A DNA stretch of 64,000 nt from positions 2,418,001 through 2,482,000 of the forward strand of contig NC_005125.1 in NCBI RefSeq assembly GCF_000011385.1. Direction: 5' to 3'. How positions within the stretch are numbered: the first letter of the stretch is position 1; the number at the start of each line of letters is the position of its first letter. Made by a program: the position numbers and the translations under genes. The notes under the pieces were generated by a model. The model was not told where the DNA came from. It was given only the letters and a program-made list of their open reading frames with translations, and ran no database searches. Below, piece by piece: positions 1 through 8,804 of the stretch. The DNA comes from Gloeobacter violaceus PCC 7421 (GTDB lineage Bacteria > Cyanobacteriota > Cyanobacteriia > Gloeobacterales > Gloeobacteraceae).

Positions 1-1128
1 AACGCCTCGGTCGCGGCGGACGCCGGGTTCGTGGTGCTCATTCCCCTGGGGGCGGTGCTGTACCTCGGGCTTGGCCGCCACCCGCTCGCGGGGCTCTGTG
101 CCGCCTTCGCCGGGGTCTCCGGCGGCTTCTCGGCCAATTTGCTCATCACCTCGCTCGATCCGCTACTCGCCGGATTCACCCAGTCGGCGGCCCAGCTGTT
201 TGATCCGGCCTACCAGGTGGCGCCGACGGCCAACTACTACTTCATGGCCGCCTCGGTCTTTTTGCTCACCGGCCTGGGCTGGTTTGTCACCGAGCGGATC
301 GTCGAGCCGCGCCTGGGGGTGTGGCAACGCCCGACCGGCTTTCCCGACCCACCGAGCGCGGATCTGAGCGCCCGCGAGCGCCGGGCCGCCTGGATTGCCC
401 TGGTGAGTTTCGTTGTGATCCTGGCGGTGTTCGCCTGGCAGGGACTGGCGCCAGGAGGGCTGCTCAACGGCGAAAACGGCGATCTGAAGCCCCTATTTCA
501 GTCGCTCATTCCGATTATTGCGATTGCTTTTTTGGTGCCGGGTCTTATCTACGGCGCACTCACCGGCAGCATCCGCGACGATCGGGCGGTGGCTGCGATG
601 ATGGCCGAGACGATGGCGACGATGGGTGCCTACATCGTGCTCGCCTTCGCCGCCGCCCAATTTATCGCCTATTTCAACTGGTCGAATCTGGGGATTATGG
701 TCGCCATCGCCGGGGCGAATTTTCTCAAAGGCATCGGTCTGACCGGCATTGCGCTGCTGCTGCTGTTTATTCTGTTTGCCGCCCTGTTGGACCTGTTCAT
801 CGCCTCGGCTTCTGCGAAGTGGGCGGTGATGGCCCCGATCTTCGTGCCGATGCTGATGGGTCTGGGCTACAGCCCCGAACTCACCCAGGCGGCCTACCGG
901 GTGGCCGATTCGTTTACCAATGTGATTGCCCCGCTACTGCCCTATTTCCCGCTCATCGTCGTCTTCGCGCGCAAGTACGAACCCGATCTGCGCCTAGGAT
1001 CGCTGCTTGCCGCGATGCTTCCGTACTCGATCGCCTTTGGCCTCGGCTGGTCGGGATTGTTCGTGCTCTGGTACCTGTTCAACCTGCCCCTCGGACCGGG
1101 GGCACCGCTACTGTACGTTCCCCGATGA
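1..1128 (+). CDS. AbgT-family transporter, 5' end outside window
   Basis: The reading frame is open from base 1, so the gene begins upstream of the window and only the C-terminal 375 residues are seen. The stretch DAGFVVLIPLGA followed by GRHPLAGLCAAFAGVSGGFSAN is typical of the AbgT family (p-aminobenzoyl-glutamate and related substrates, proton-coupled). It is followed by several hydrophobic segments consistent with an inner-membrane carrier. Known AbgT members are about 500 residues, so roughly a quarter is missing. The substrate cannot be read from sequence; some family members export sulfonamides rather than import aminobenzoyl-glutamate. It ends with TGA at 1126-1128, and the next gene on the strand starts 158 bases later, so no operon is implied. 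Confidence 0.85.
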   Translation, partial: NASVAADAGFVVLIPLGAVLYLGLGRHPLAGLCAAFAGVSGGFSANLLITSLDPLLAGFTQSAAQLFDPAYQVAPTANYYFMAASVFLLTGLGWFVTERIVEPRLGVWQRPTGFPDPPSADLSARERRAAWIALVSFVVILAVFAWQGLAPGGLLNGENGDLKPLFQSLIPIIAIAFLVPGLIYGALTGSIRDDRAVAAMMAETMATMGAYIVLAFAAAQFIAYFNWSNLGIMVAIAGANFLKGIGLTGIALLLLFILFAALLDLFIASASAKWAVMAPIFVPMLMGLGYSPELTQAAYRVADSFTNVIAPLLPYFPLIVVFARKYEPDLRLGSLLAAMLPYSIAFGLGWSGLFVLWYLFNLPLGPGAPLLYVPR

Positions 1129-1286
1129 GGCCTATTGCATCCGGTTCGCCCGTCACTTCTTCTAACCAAGCACGCTTGACTTTTGCAACGCAATCGGCCA
1201 TGTTCACCCCGAATCTCCTTCGCAAAGCCGACGCGGAGGGCACCCCCTGTCCAGTTACCGTGTCCACATATACTGTTTTGTGCCCC

Positions 1287-1670
1287 ATGAGTTGCCGCAA
1301 TCCCCGGGTTCTCGTCGTCGACGATCAGCCCGACAACGTGATGTTCCTGATGCTGGCCCTGGAGATGGAGGGTCTGGAAGTGGTGGCTGCGGGCGGCGGC
1401 CGGGAGTGCCTGGAATTGGTGCACCGGCAGGCCCCGCAGCTGCTGGTGCTCGATGTGATGATGCCGGACCTCGACGGAAGGCAGGTGCTGGCCCGGTTGC
1501 GCTCGGACCCTGAATTGCCGCACTTCCCGGTGATGATGCTGACCGCCGACCGCTCGCCGTTGGAGTCGTACTCGCCCAGGCCGGACCGGCTCCTGCACAA
1601 ACCCGTGGCCCTCGATGAACTGACGGCGGCGGTGCGCGAGTTGCTGCACGCCGCCGGCCGGCCTTCGTAG
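1287..1670 (+). CDS. Single-domain response regulator
   Basis: A 127-residue protein consisting of one receiver domain. It opens with RVLVVDDQPDN, which holds the acidic pocket, and carries the phospho-acceptor aspartate in LLVLDVMMPDLDG. It ends with the conserved Thr in MMLTADRS and Lys in LLHKPVAL. There is no output domain, so it probably passes phosphate or binds a partner. The ATG at 1287 places the receiver fold at the N terminus; the frame is open far upstream, but that part overlaps the AbgT gene and has no recognisable content. A sensor histidine kinase follows 170 bases downstream on the same strand and is the likely partner. Confidence 0.85.
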   Translation: MSCRNPRVLVVDDQPDNVMFLMLALEMEGLEVVAAGGGRECLELVHRQAPQLLVLDVMMPDLDGRQVLARLRSDPELPHFPVMMLTADRSPLESYSPRPDRLLHKPVALDELTAAVRELLHAAGRPS

Positions 1671-1842
1671 GCGACTGGGGGCGGCACCGTTGCCGAACCG
1701 CTGCGATTATCCGCAGGACTTGCGGATGCAAAGGCCGTTGGTCCTCTACAATCGTGAGCATTCACGGGTGCTTGGAAGGTGCTGGGGGCGGAAGTGATTC
1801 GTCGGAACCGGTTCCTTCCACTCCACTATTGACTCGCCAGCC

Positions 1843-3054
1843 ATGGACTTCAGCAAACTACTTGCAGACCGGAGCGATGCGATCATCGAGCAGTGGATCG
1901 CGGCCGTCCGCTCCGACCGCCGGATCAGCAGCGACGACGGACTGCCCTACTCCGCCGTGCGCAACAGTTTGCCCGATGTGCTCAGGGCAATGGTCACCGT
2001 CCTTTCCCAGACGGAGAAGAGCGACACCGGACTGCTGGTGAGCAAAAGCCTGGTGCACGGTTCCCTGCGGGCCAGCCAGGGTTTCAACCCCGCTGAAATT
2101 GCCCAGGAGTATCGGTTGCTGCGCCGGGTGATCTTCACGGTCCTGGATGGGGAAATGACGCGCGGTTCAATAACCGGGGTGGTGCGGGCCGTCCATCTGA
2201 TCAACGAGGTGGTGGACGAGGCGATCGCTTCTTGCTTCCAAAGCTACGTGGATGAGCGCCTGCGCGAACTGGCGCAACTGCAAAGCCAGTTGTTGCTCAC
2301 CAATCAAGAACTTGGCCGGTTGGTGCGCGCCCACCAGGACAATCTCTCGGTGCTGGCCCACGAGTTGAAGACTCCCCTCAATTCGATCATCGGCTATGCA
2401 AATCTCTTTTTGCGCACCGGCCGTACCCGCACGGACATCGGGGACACCCTGCCCGACTTCGAACACATCGAGCGGGTGGTGCGCAACGGCACCCGGCTGC
2501 TGCACCTGATCAACGATGCGCTGGAGTTTTCGCGCTCGGAGGCCGGGCAGACCCGGTTGCACCTGGAGGCGGTCGCGCTGCGCCCGACAGTCGAAGAAGT
2601 GGTCGAGACGATCCGGCCGCTGGCCGCAGCGCAGGGTTTGGAAGTTTCGCTCGATTGCGGGTTGGCCCCCCAGACCGTAGCGAGCGACAGCATGCGCCTG
2701 CAACAAATCCTCACCAACCTGCTCAGCAATGCCGTGCGCTACACCCCGAGCGGTTCTGTACGGGTGGAGTGCAAGGCTGTGGACGACAGACACTGGTCGG
2801 TCGCCGTGAGCGACACTGGTCTGGGCATCGCCCCCGAAGATCAACCCCACATCTTCGAGCCCTACTCGCGTTTCAGCTGCAACGAGCGCAGCCGGACCGA
2901 AGGCACCGGGCTCGGGCTTGCGATCGTCTCCCAACTGGTGAACCTGCTGCAGGGCAAAATCGCGCTGGTCTCTGAACCCGGTGTCGGCTCGACATTCACT
3001 GTGACCTTCCCTGTGCAAGTCCAATCTCTCACAGCCCAGAACACACCGATTTGA
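1843..3054 (+). CDS. Sensor histidine kinase with RsbRD-like N-terminal domain
   Basis: A 403-residue cytoplasmic kinase with no membrane segments. Residues 1-135 resemble the RsbRD_N helical sensor domain found before STAS or kinase modules. A helical linker follows to about residue 165. The HisKA domain has its H-box in LAHELKTPLNSIIGY, with phospho-acceptor His173. The HATPase domain carries the N-box (LQQILTNLLSNAVRYT), G1 (VSDTGLGI) and G2 (GTGLGLAIV). All catalytic motifs are present. It probably phosphorylates the single-domain regulator encoded just upstream; that pairing is inferred from position only. The start is the ATG at 1843, directly before the helical sensor. Confidence 0.9.
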   Translation: MDFSKLLADRSDAIIEQWIAAVRSDRRISSDDGLPYSAVRNSLPDVLRAMVTVLSQTEKSDTGLLVSKSLVHGSLRASQGFNPAEIAQEYRLLRRVIFTVLDGEMTRGSITGVVRAVHLINEVVDEAIASCFQSYVDERLRELAQLQSQLLLTNQELGRLVRAHQDNLSVLAHELKTPLNSIIGYANLFLRTGRTRTDIGDTLPDFEHIERVVRNGTRLLHLINDALEFSRSEAGQTRLHLEAVALRPTVEEVVETIRPLAAAQGLEVSLDCGLAPQTVASDSMRLQQILTNLLSNAVRYTPSGSVRVECKAVDDRHWSVAVSDTGLGIAPEDQPHIFEPYSRFSCNERSRTEGTGLGLAIVSQLVNLLQGKIALVSEPGVGSTFTVTFPVQVQSLTAQNTPI

Positions 3055-3091
3055 GCATAGGTAGCTGAGCTGCAGCAGCCAGCCGAACTGT

Positions 3092-3150
3092 CCGGCGCAG
3101 GAAAACCCACTCACTTCAGAGCATGAAGTGAGCGGATATCCTTGCGCCGG
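3092..3150. other. Nested two-stem hairpin after the kinase gene
   Basis: An outer stem CCGGCGCA (3092-3099) pairs with TGCGCCGG (3143-3150). Inside it lies a second perfect stem, CTCACTTCA (3110-3118) with TGAAGTGAG (3124-3132), around a 5-base loop. It lies between the histidine kinase end and the convergent secreted-protein gene. No T-run follows, so it is not a classical terminator. It may be a structured 3' UTR or a small repeat element. Confidence 0.45.
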
Positions 3151-3253
3151 TCGGCAAAAGCGACGGCTTCGCCAATGGTCAAGCGAAACGCCTGGCCGCC
3201 GCATCGCCTCCGGTTTTACTGGCTCTGCTCAACTGAGGTTGAAAGGGCAGACC

Positions 3254-3826
3254 CTACAACTGGGCGCACTGGTCTTCTTTGTTGCCCTGGACGACATTCT
3301 CCCCGCCGACCGGGGCAGGGTTGTTCTCTTTGCACTGCAGGTTTCCGTCGATGTTGTTGGCGGTAATCGTGAGGCCGCCGTTGTTCTGGAAAGCCTGGAG
3401 ATTTCCCCCGATGGTGTTTTTGTAGGCGATCAGACTTTTGGAGTTGCTGTCGAACAACAGATCCCCTGCAATCTGGACGCTGTCGATCCGGGCCGCACCG
3501 CCCTGGACGATCTGGATGCTGCCGCCGACGGTGGAGCGCGGTAGGACGTTGACCCGGGCGGCGTTTTCAGCCTGGACGTTGCCCTTGACCTGCACCTTGC
3601 TCGCTTTGAGCGTGGCGTTCGCTTCGACGTAGATGGTCCCCTCGACGCGGGTGCCGTTGAGGGTGCAGGTGGCGCCCTGGGGTACCCGGAGGTTGTCCAC
3701 GGTGGTGGCGCCGAGGGAGCCGGTGCAGGTCGTCTCCTCGGCGCGGGCCGGGGCGATGGCCGCGAGATTGGCAACGGTCAAAGCCGCGAGGGCAAGGCCG
3801 ATCGCCCGCTTTTGTGGGTAATGCAT
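3254..3826 (-). CDS. Secreted protein, beta-helix-like, function unknown
   Basis: A 190-residue protein with a clear Sec signal peptide: a basic start, a hydrophobic core (IGLALAALTVANLAAI) and an ARAEE cleavage region near residue 29. The mature part alternates short beta-type strands with Gly/Asn turns, such as GTIYVEANATLKASKVQVKG and GNLQAFQNNGGLTITANNIDG. That pattern resembles a right-handed beta-helix or bactofilin-like stack. Three cysteines remain in the mature chain (the CTGS and ATCTLNG regions near the start, and one near residue 186). No enzyme motif is visible. It faces the histidine kinase convergently and stands alone. Export to periplasm or surface is supported; the role is unknown. 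Confidence 0.75.
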   Translation of the reverse strand: MHYPQKRAIGLALAALTVANLAAIAPARAEETTCTGSLGATTVDNLRVPQGATCTLNGTRVEGTIYVEANATLKASKVQVKGNVQAENAARVNVLPRSTVGGSIQIVQGGAARIDSVQIAGDLLFDSNSKSLIAYKNTIGGNLQAFQNNGGLTITANNIDGNLQCKENNPAPVGGENVVQGNKEDQCAQL

Positions 3827-4094
3827 GAATGCGTGCTCCTTTTAGAAAAAGTTGTGCGAACGGAACAGAGTGCTCCTGCCGAATCGGCAAAAACACTCGC
3901 TTTGCGATGGTCTGGTGACTGGAATGCCTTCCGGTGCCGCTTCGAGCGGACTGAAAGCCCAGCGGGACAGGCCGGGCAAATCCGACTCGCCGTCACCGGG
4001 GGCCAAAACCCTATGGGTAACTTCGGTAGTTTATGTTACCCAATGCGCTCCGTCCATCGGCCCAAAGTTTGGAGCGTGAGCCCCGCGCCGTCGC

Positions 4095-5108
4095 TCAAAA
4101 TCCTTCCAAAACGATCTTGCCTTTGGCCTGACCGCTCTCGATCAGGGCATGGGCCTTGCGCAGGTTTTCAGCGCAAATCCGTCCGAAATGCTCGCCCACG
4201 GTGGTCTGGATCACCCCGGCCTCCACCATTTGGGCCACCTCGTCCAACAGACGGTGCTGTTCGATGAGGTCGGCGGTCGTGAAAAGTGAGCGGGTGAACA
4301 TCAATTCCCAGTGCAGCGACAGGCTCTTGCGCTTGAGCAGCGTCACATCGAGCGGCCCGGGATCGTCGATAAGAGCGAGCCTGCCCTGGGGCGCGAGCGC
4401 TTCGACCAGCTGGGCGTAGTGCGTGTCGGTCTGCGTCAGGCTCGCCACATAGGACACTTGCGGGATGCCGAGGCGCTGCAGTTGTTCAACCAGGGGTCTG
4501 GAGTGGTCGATGACGTGGTGGGCACCCAGATCCTGGACCCACTTTCGGGTTTCGGGCCGCGAGGCGGTGCCGATCACCGTGATCCCGGTCAACTGCCGCG
4601 CCAGTTGGGTGAGGATCGAACCTACCCCCCCGGCAGCCCCGACAATGAGCAGCGTCTCGCCCCGCCCGGTCCTGTCCCGGGCCACTTGCAGGCGATCGAA
4701 CAGCAACTCCCAGGCGGTGATCGTCGTGAGCGGCAAAGCGGCGGCCCGGGCAAAATCGAGGCTCGCAGGCTTGCGGCCCACGATGCGCTCATCGACGGTG
4801 TGCAGTTCGCTGTTGGTGCCGGGGCGGACGATCGAGCCCGCATACCATACCGCATCGCCCGGTCGAAACAAACTCACCTCGGGCCCCACCGCGCGCACGA
4901 CGCCGCTCGCATCCCAACCGAGCACCTTGATCTGGCCCTCCGGCGGCGCGGTGCCGCGGCGCACCTTCGTATCCACCGGATTGACGGAGATAGCCTTGAC
5001 CTCGACGAGCAGATCGCGCCCGGCCACTGCCGGTTCCGGCAAATCGACATCGAGCAGCGCGTTCGGGTCGTCCACCGGCAGCGGCTGTCTGTAGCCCACG
5101 GCTTTCAT
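4095..5108 (-). CDS. Zinc-type alcohol dehydrogenase-like / quinone oxidoreductase family protein
   Basis: A 337-residue medium-chain dehydrogenase/reductase. The N-terminal GroES-like half contains ISVNPVDTKVRRG and VLGWDASGVV. The Rossmann half carries the nucleotide-binding LIVGAAGGVGSILTQLA near residue 155. The catalytic and structural zinc cysteine clusters of classical alcohol dehydrogenases are absent, so it fits the zinc-independent NADPH:quinone oxidoreductase branch. Reduction of quinones or enones with NADPH is the family role; the substrate is unknown. The ATG at 5108 was preferred over a TTG two codons upstream because GAGGAG lies 7 bases before it. It is monocistronic, divergent from the sugar dehydrogenase gene. 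Confidence 0.85.
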   Translation of the reverse strand: MKAVGYRQPLPVDDPNALLDVDLPEPAVAGRDLLVEVKAISVNPVDTKVRRGTAPPEGQIKVLGWDASGVVRAVGPEVSLFRPGDAVWYAGSIVRPGTNSELHTVDERIVGRKPASLDFARAAALPLTTITAWELLFDRLQVARDRTGRGETLLIVGAAGGVGSILTQLARQLTGITVIGTASRPETRKWVQDLGAHHVIDHSRPLVEQLQRLGIPQVSYVASLTQTDTHYAQLVEALAPQGRLALIDDPGPLDVTLLKRKSLSLHWELMFTRSLFTTADLIEQHRLLDEVAQMVEAGVIQTTVGEHFGRICAENLRKAHALIESGQAKGKIVLEGF

Positions 5109-5294
5109 AAACAACTCCTCAAAAAATTGTGGTCACTGATCGATTTTGACGGAAGCACCGATCGCACTACAGATGATCGATAATTCGAAGCCAACGGCTC
5201 CACGCTCAATCTGAAGGCTGATGGAAAAGCCCGCCGCGTTCTGCACCGTAGTGGCAAGCCCCGGATTTCCCTCCCACCGGCAACAGCAACAACC

Positions 5295-7160
5295 ATGGAC
5301 ATCAACCACCGCATAGCGTCGATTCAGCTTGGCAGTGCCTGTGCTCTGATACTGCTCGGCGGTTCGCCCGCCCTTGCCCAGATCCCGGCCGGTTTTCAGC
5401 AAAGCCTGGTAAGCAGCGGTCTTGACGGCCCAACAGCGATGGAATTTGCCCCCGACGGCCGGCTGTTCGTCTGTGAAAAAGGGGGTGCCCTACGGGTGGC
5501 GGCGAACGGCAGCCTGCTGCAGGAGCCATTTTTAACCGTGGACGCTGCCACTGAGAGCGAGCGGGGACTGTTGGGGATTGCCTTCGATCCCGCCTTTGCC
5601 TCCAACCGGTACCTTTACGTCTACTACACCCGCGCGGCGGAGCCGATCAAAAACCGGATCAGCCGATTCACCGCCAGCGTTGCCAATCCGAACGTGGCCG
5701 AGCCGGGCAGCGAACTGGTCATCCTTGACAACATCGCCTCCGACGCCGGCAACCACAACGGCGGGGCCATCCACTTCGGGACCGACGGCAAACTGTACGC
5801 GGGCGTGGGCGACGGCGGGGCCAGTTCCAGCAACTCCCAATCGCTCTCGAACCTCTCGGGCAAACTGCTGCGCGTCGATCCGGGCGCTTACCCGAACATC
5901 GTCCCGCCGGACAACCCCTTCGTGGGCACCAGTGGGGCACGCGGTGAAATCTGGGCTCTGGGGCTGCGCAACCCGTTTACCTTCGCTGTCCAGCCGGGCA
6001 CGGGCACCATCTTCATCAACGACGTCGGTTCAAACGCCTGGGAGGAAGTCAACCGTGCGGCCAAAGGCGGCAATTACGGCTGGCCCGCAGTGGAAGGGAA
6101 CGCGGATGATCCCGATTTTATCGATCCCGTCTACAGCTACCCACGCGGCAGCAGCGCCTCGATCGCCGGCGGGGCATTCTATCAGGCCACCCAGTTTCCG
6201 GGGGCCTACACCGGCAACTACTTTTTTGCCGATTACATCCAGGGCTTCCTCCGCCGTTTGCTACCCGCCGACTACACCCAGGTGCGCGAGTTCGCCGGGG
6301 GGCTAGACGGCGTGGTCGATCTCAAAGTCGGCCCCGACGGGCAGTTGTACTGGCTGTCGATCAATAGCGGCGAGGTGTACAAAATCGGCGCGCTGCCCAT
6401 CCGGGGCGATTTCAACGCTGATCGCACCTCTGAAATTCTCTGGCGGTTACCTGAGACGGGGGCCAATCTTCTCTGGCTGATGAGCGGCACCACCCAGACC
6501 GGCGTCGCCTATCTGCCGGCGGTGGCTGATCCCAACTGGCAGATCGGGGGCACGGGCGATTTTGACGGCGACGGCAAGACCGATATACTTTGGCGCAACA
6601 GCGCGACCGGCGCCAATACCCTCTGGCGGATGAACGGCACGGTGTTTGCAGGAAGTGTTTCCCTGCCGCCGATGGGCGACAGGAACTGGAGCATCGTCGG
6701 CAGCGGCGATTTTAGTGGCGACGGCAAGAGTGATATTCTCTGGCGCAATGCACTCAGCGGGGCCAACAGTGTCTGGACGATGAACGGCACAGTCTACACC
6801 GGTGCGGTCGCGCTGCCGGCGGTGGCCGGTCCCGACTGGCAGGTGGTGGGGACCGGCCACTTCGACGGCGGCGGCAAACTGGACATCGTCTGGCGCAACC
6901 GGGCCACCGGCGCCAATACCGTCTGGCTCATGAACGGCACCACTTTTGCCAAATCGCTTTCCCTACCGAGCGTCGGGGATACCCGCTGGGAAATAGGCGG
7001 GGTAGGCGATTACAACAACGACGCCGCCCCCGACCTGGTCTGGCGCAACATCGCCACCGGCGAGAATGCCGTCTGGCTGATGAACGGAACAGTGTTTCTC
7101 TCCCGCCAATCCCTGCCGCTCGTCGCCGACGCCCGCTGGCAGGTGCGCGGCCCGCGCTGA
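5295..7160 (+). CDS. Secreted PQQ-type sugar dehydrogenase with C-terminal FG-GAP/VCBS-like repeats
   Basis: A 621-residue exported protein. Residues 1-28 form a signal peptide ending ALAQ. Residues 30 to about 365 are a glucose/sorbosone dehydrogenase beta-propeller: EFAPDGRLFVCEKGG, ERGLLGIAFDPAF, and NHNGGAIHFG, which supplies the His expected as catalytic base in PQQ glucose dehydrogenases. From about residue 370, five units of about 50 residues repeat the pattern GDFDGDGKTDILWRN, TGANTVWLMNGT, LPAVAD, W. The DxDGDGxxD loops are calcium-binding in FG-GAP/VCBS-like repeats. Family knowledge predicts periplasmic aldose oxidation with PQQ and Ca; whether this host makes PQQ cannot be seen here. 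The same 50-residue repeat style recurs in the gene at 47786. Confidence 0.88.
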   Translation: MDINHRIASIQLGSACALILLGGSPALAQIPAGFQQSLVSSGLDGPTAMEFAPDGRLFVCEKGGALRVAANGSLLQEPFLTVDAATESERGLLGIAFDPAFASNRYLYVYYTRAAEPIKNRISRFTASVANPNVAEPGSELVILDNIASDAGNHNGGAIHFGTDGKLYAGVGDGGASSSNSQSLSNLSGKLLRVDPGAYPNIVPPDNPFVGTSGARGEIWALGLRNPFTFAVQPGTGTIFINDVGSNAWEEVNRAAKGGNYGWPAVEGNADDPDFIDPVYSYPRGSSASIAGGAFYQATQFPGAYTGNYFFADYIQGFLRRLLPADYTQVREFAGGLDGVVDLKVGPDGQLYWLSINSGEVYKIGALPIRGDFNADRTSEILWRLPETGANLLWLMSGTTQTGVAYLPAVADPNWQIGGTGDFDGDGKTDILWRNSATGANTLWRMNGTVFAGSVSLPPMGDRNWSIVGSGDFSGDGKSDILWRNALSGANSVWTMNGTVYTGAVALPAVAGPDWQVVGTGHFDGGGKLDIVWRNRATGANTVWLMNGTTFAKSLSLPSVGDTRWEIGGVGDYNNDAAPDLVWRNIATGENAVWLMNGTVFLSRQSLPLVADARWQVRGPR

Positions 7161-7170
7161 ATGTCTGCCG

Positions 7171-8580
7171 TCAGGCTTTTTTCTGGGCAATCGAAGCGCC
7201 CACGGCCTTTTTGACCGGGCCGCTCAGCAGCCACATCGCCCCGCCCGCGGCAAAGCACATACAGGCCATACCCAGGAAGAACGTCTCCTTGGGTATGCGC
7301 TCGATGTAAGTCCCCAGAAAGCCGCCCAGGTAGTTGCCCGCGAAAATCGCCAAAAACCACATGCCCATCAGCAGCGAGACCATCCGCGCCGGGGCGACCT
7401 TGGTCACCAGCGACAGACCGATGGGCGAAAGGTACAACTCCGACACCGTCAGCAGCGTAAAAAAAGCAAGCAGCCACCAGATGCTGGTCGTGCCGGTCTG
7501 GGCGTACTCGCGCGCCCCGCCCACCATCACCAGAAAGGCCAGCCCGAGGAGCATGCAGCTGAAGACCATCTTGGCGATGGTCGAAAGTTCTTTGCCGCGG
7601 CCGGCCTGCCAGGCCCACAGGCCGACGATCACCGGGGTCAGGGTGAAGATCAAAAACGGGTTGATGGACTGCACCCAGGTGGCCGGAAACACCCAACCGT
7701 TGCCGAACAGCTCGCGGTTGGTAAATTTGTCCGCCCAAAAGGCGATCGTGTTGCCGCTTTGCTCGTAGGCCGCCCACCAGAAGACGTTGATGACGCACAG
7801 GGCTACCAGCGCCAGGATGCCGCTGCGTTCGGTGGAATCGAGGGGGATTTTCTCGGTGTGGTTGGCGCGGGTCTGGGCGAGCTGGTCCGGCGCCAGATAG
7901 CGCTGACCGAACAGGTAAACCATCAGTCCAATCACCATGCCGACGCCTGCGGCGCTAAATCCGTAGTGCCAACCCACCGTCTCGCCCAGGGTGCCGCACA
8001 CCAGCGGCGCTGCGAACGCCCCCAGGTTAATGCCGACGTAAAAAATGCTGAAGGCCTGGTCGCGGCGCGGGTCACCCGGCGGGTACAGCCCGCCCACCTG
8101 GGTGGAAATATTCGGCTTAAAAGCGCCGTTACCGAGGATGATCAGCCCCAGGGCCGGGAAGAACAAACTCTCGAAGGCCATCAAAAAGTGGCCCATCGCC
8201 ATCAGCACGCCGCCAATCACCACCGTGCGGCGCTGTCCCCAGACCTGATCGGCCAGGTAGCCGCCCAACAGGGGCGTCAGGTACACCAGCGCCGTGTAGA
8301 TGCCGTAAATTTGCGAGGCGAACGCCTGGGCGGCGAGCGGCCCGAATACCCCCTCCAGCGCACCGCGCACCGCGCCGTAGCCCAGCACACCGGCTGCGAC
8401 CCCCGGCTTCTCGAGATAGTTGATCATGTACAGCACCAGCAGGGCGCGCATCCCGTAGTACGAGAAGCGCTCCCACATCTCGGTGAAAAACAGCACATAT
8501 AAACCGACCGGATGGCCGAAAAACGTCCTTGAAGAGGCCGGACCGGCGGTGAGGGGGATTTCGGCTTGGAAATTGCTCAT
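7171..8580 (-). CDS. POT/PTR2-family proton-coupled peptide transporter
   Basis: A 469-residue membrane protein of the major facilitator superfamily with about 14 hydrophobic segments. The POT signature is visible near the N terminus: TEMWERFSYYGMRALLVLY contains the ExxERFxYY motif used for proton coupling. The central FSIFYVGINLGAFAAPLV matches the second PTR2 signature. The family imports di- and tripeptides with protons across the cytoplasmic membrane. It ends 10 bases past the convergent sugar dehydrogenase gene. Length is normal for the bacterial branch. Substrate specificity is not determinable from sequence alone. Confidence 0.93.
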   Translation of the reverse strand: MSNFQAEIPLTAGPASSRTFFGHPVGLYVLFFTEMWERFSYYGMRALLVLYMINYLEKPGVAAGVLGYGAVRGALEGVFGPLAAQAFASQIYGIYTALVYLTPLLGGYLADQVWGQRRTVVIGGVLMAMGHFLMAFESLFFPALGLIILGNGAFKPNISTQVGGLYPPGDPRRDQAFSIFYVGINLGAFAAPLVCGTLGETVGWHYGFSAAGVGMVIGLMVYLFGQRYLAPDQLAQTRANHTEKIPLDSTERSGILALVALCVINVFWWAAYEQSGNTIAFWADKFTNRELFGNGWVFPATWVQSINPFLIFTLTPVIVGLWAWQAGRGKELSTIAKMVFSCMLLGLAFLVMVGGAREYAQTGTTSIWWLLAFFTLLTVSELYLSPIGLSLVTKVAPARMVSLLMGMWFLAIFAGNYLGGFLGTYIERIPKETFFLGMACMCFAAGGAMWLLSGPVKKAVGASIAQKKA

Positions 8581-8770
8581 GGGTTAACCGGATTGAAAGC
8601 GGCAAGAAGTGGGCCGGGGGCGCCCGCCGCATTGCTGTGGGGGGCCAGCGATTTTTCAATTTCCTACCATACTCGCAATCGCTTTCAACTGAGTAGGTGC
8701 GCCAATGCACAATTCTTCGCCCGCCATGGCAAAAGCCGGGAGCTTGCGCCCCCGGCCAGTCTTTCTAGAC

Positions 8771-8792
8771 GCGTCGAGCAATTGCTCGACGC
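8771..8792 (-). terminator. 22-bp perfect palindrome, possible terminator
   Basis: GCGTCGAGCA and its reverse complement form a 22-bp uninterrupted palindrome centred on AATT, just past the stop of the stress-protein gene on the minus strand. There is no strong U-tract after the stem, so termination is only likely. A dimeric-regulator binding site is the alternative. Confidence 0.4.
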
Positions 8793-8804
8793 TTCACGGT
8801 TTTG

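Noticed and set aside
3137-3235. Plus-strand stretch reading DILAPVGKSDGFANGQAKRL
   Set aside because: It looks coding-like but is only about 30 codons, has no start, and I could not assign it to a transposase or any family.
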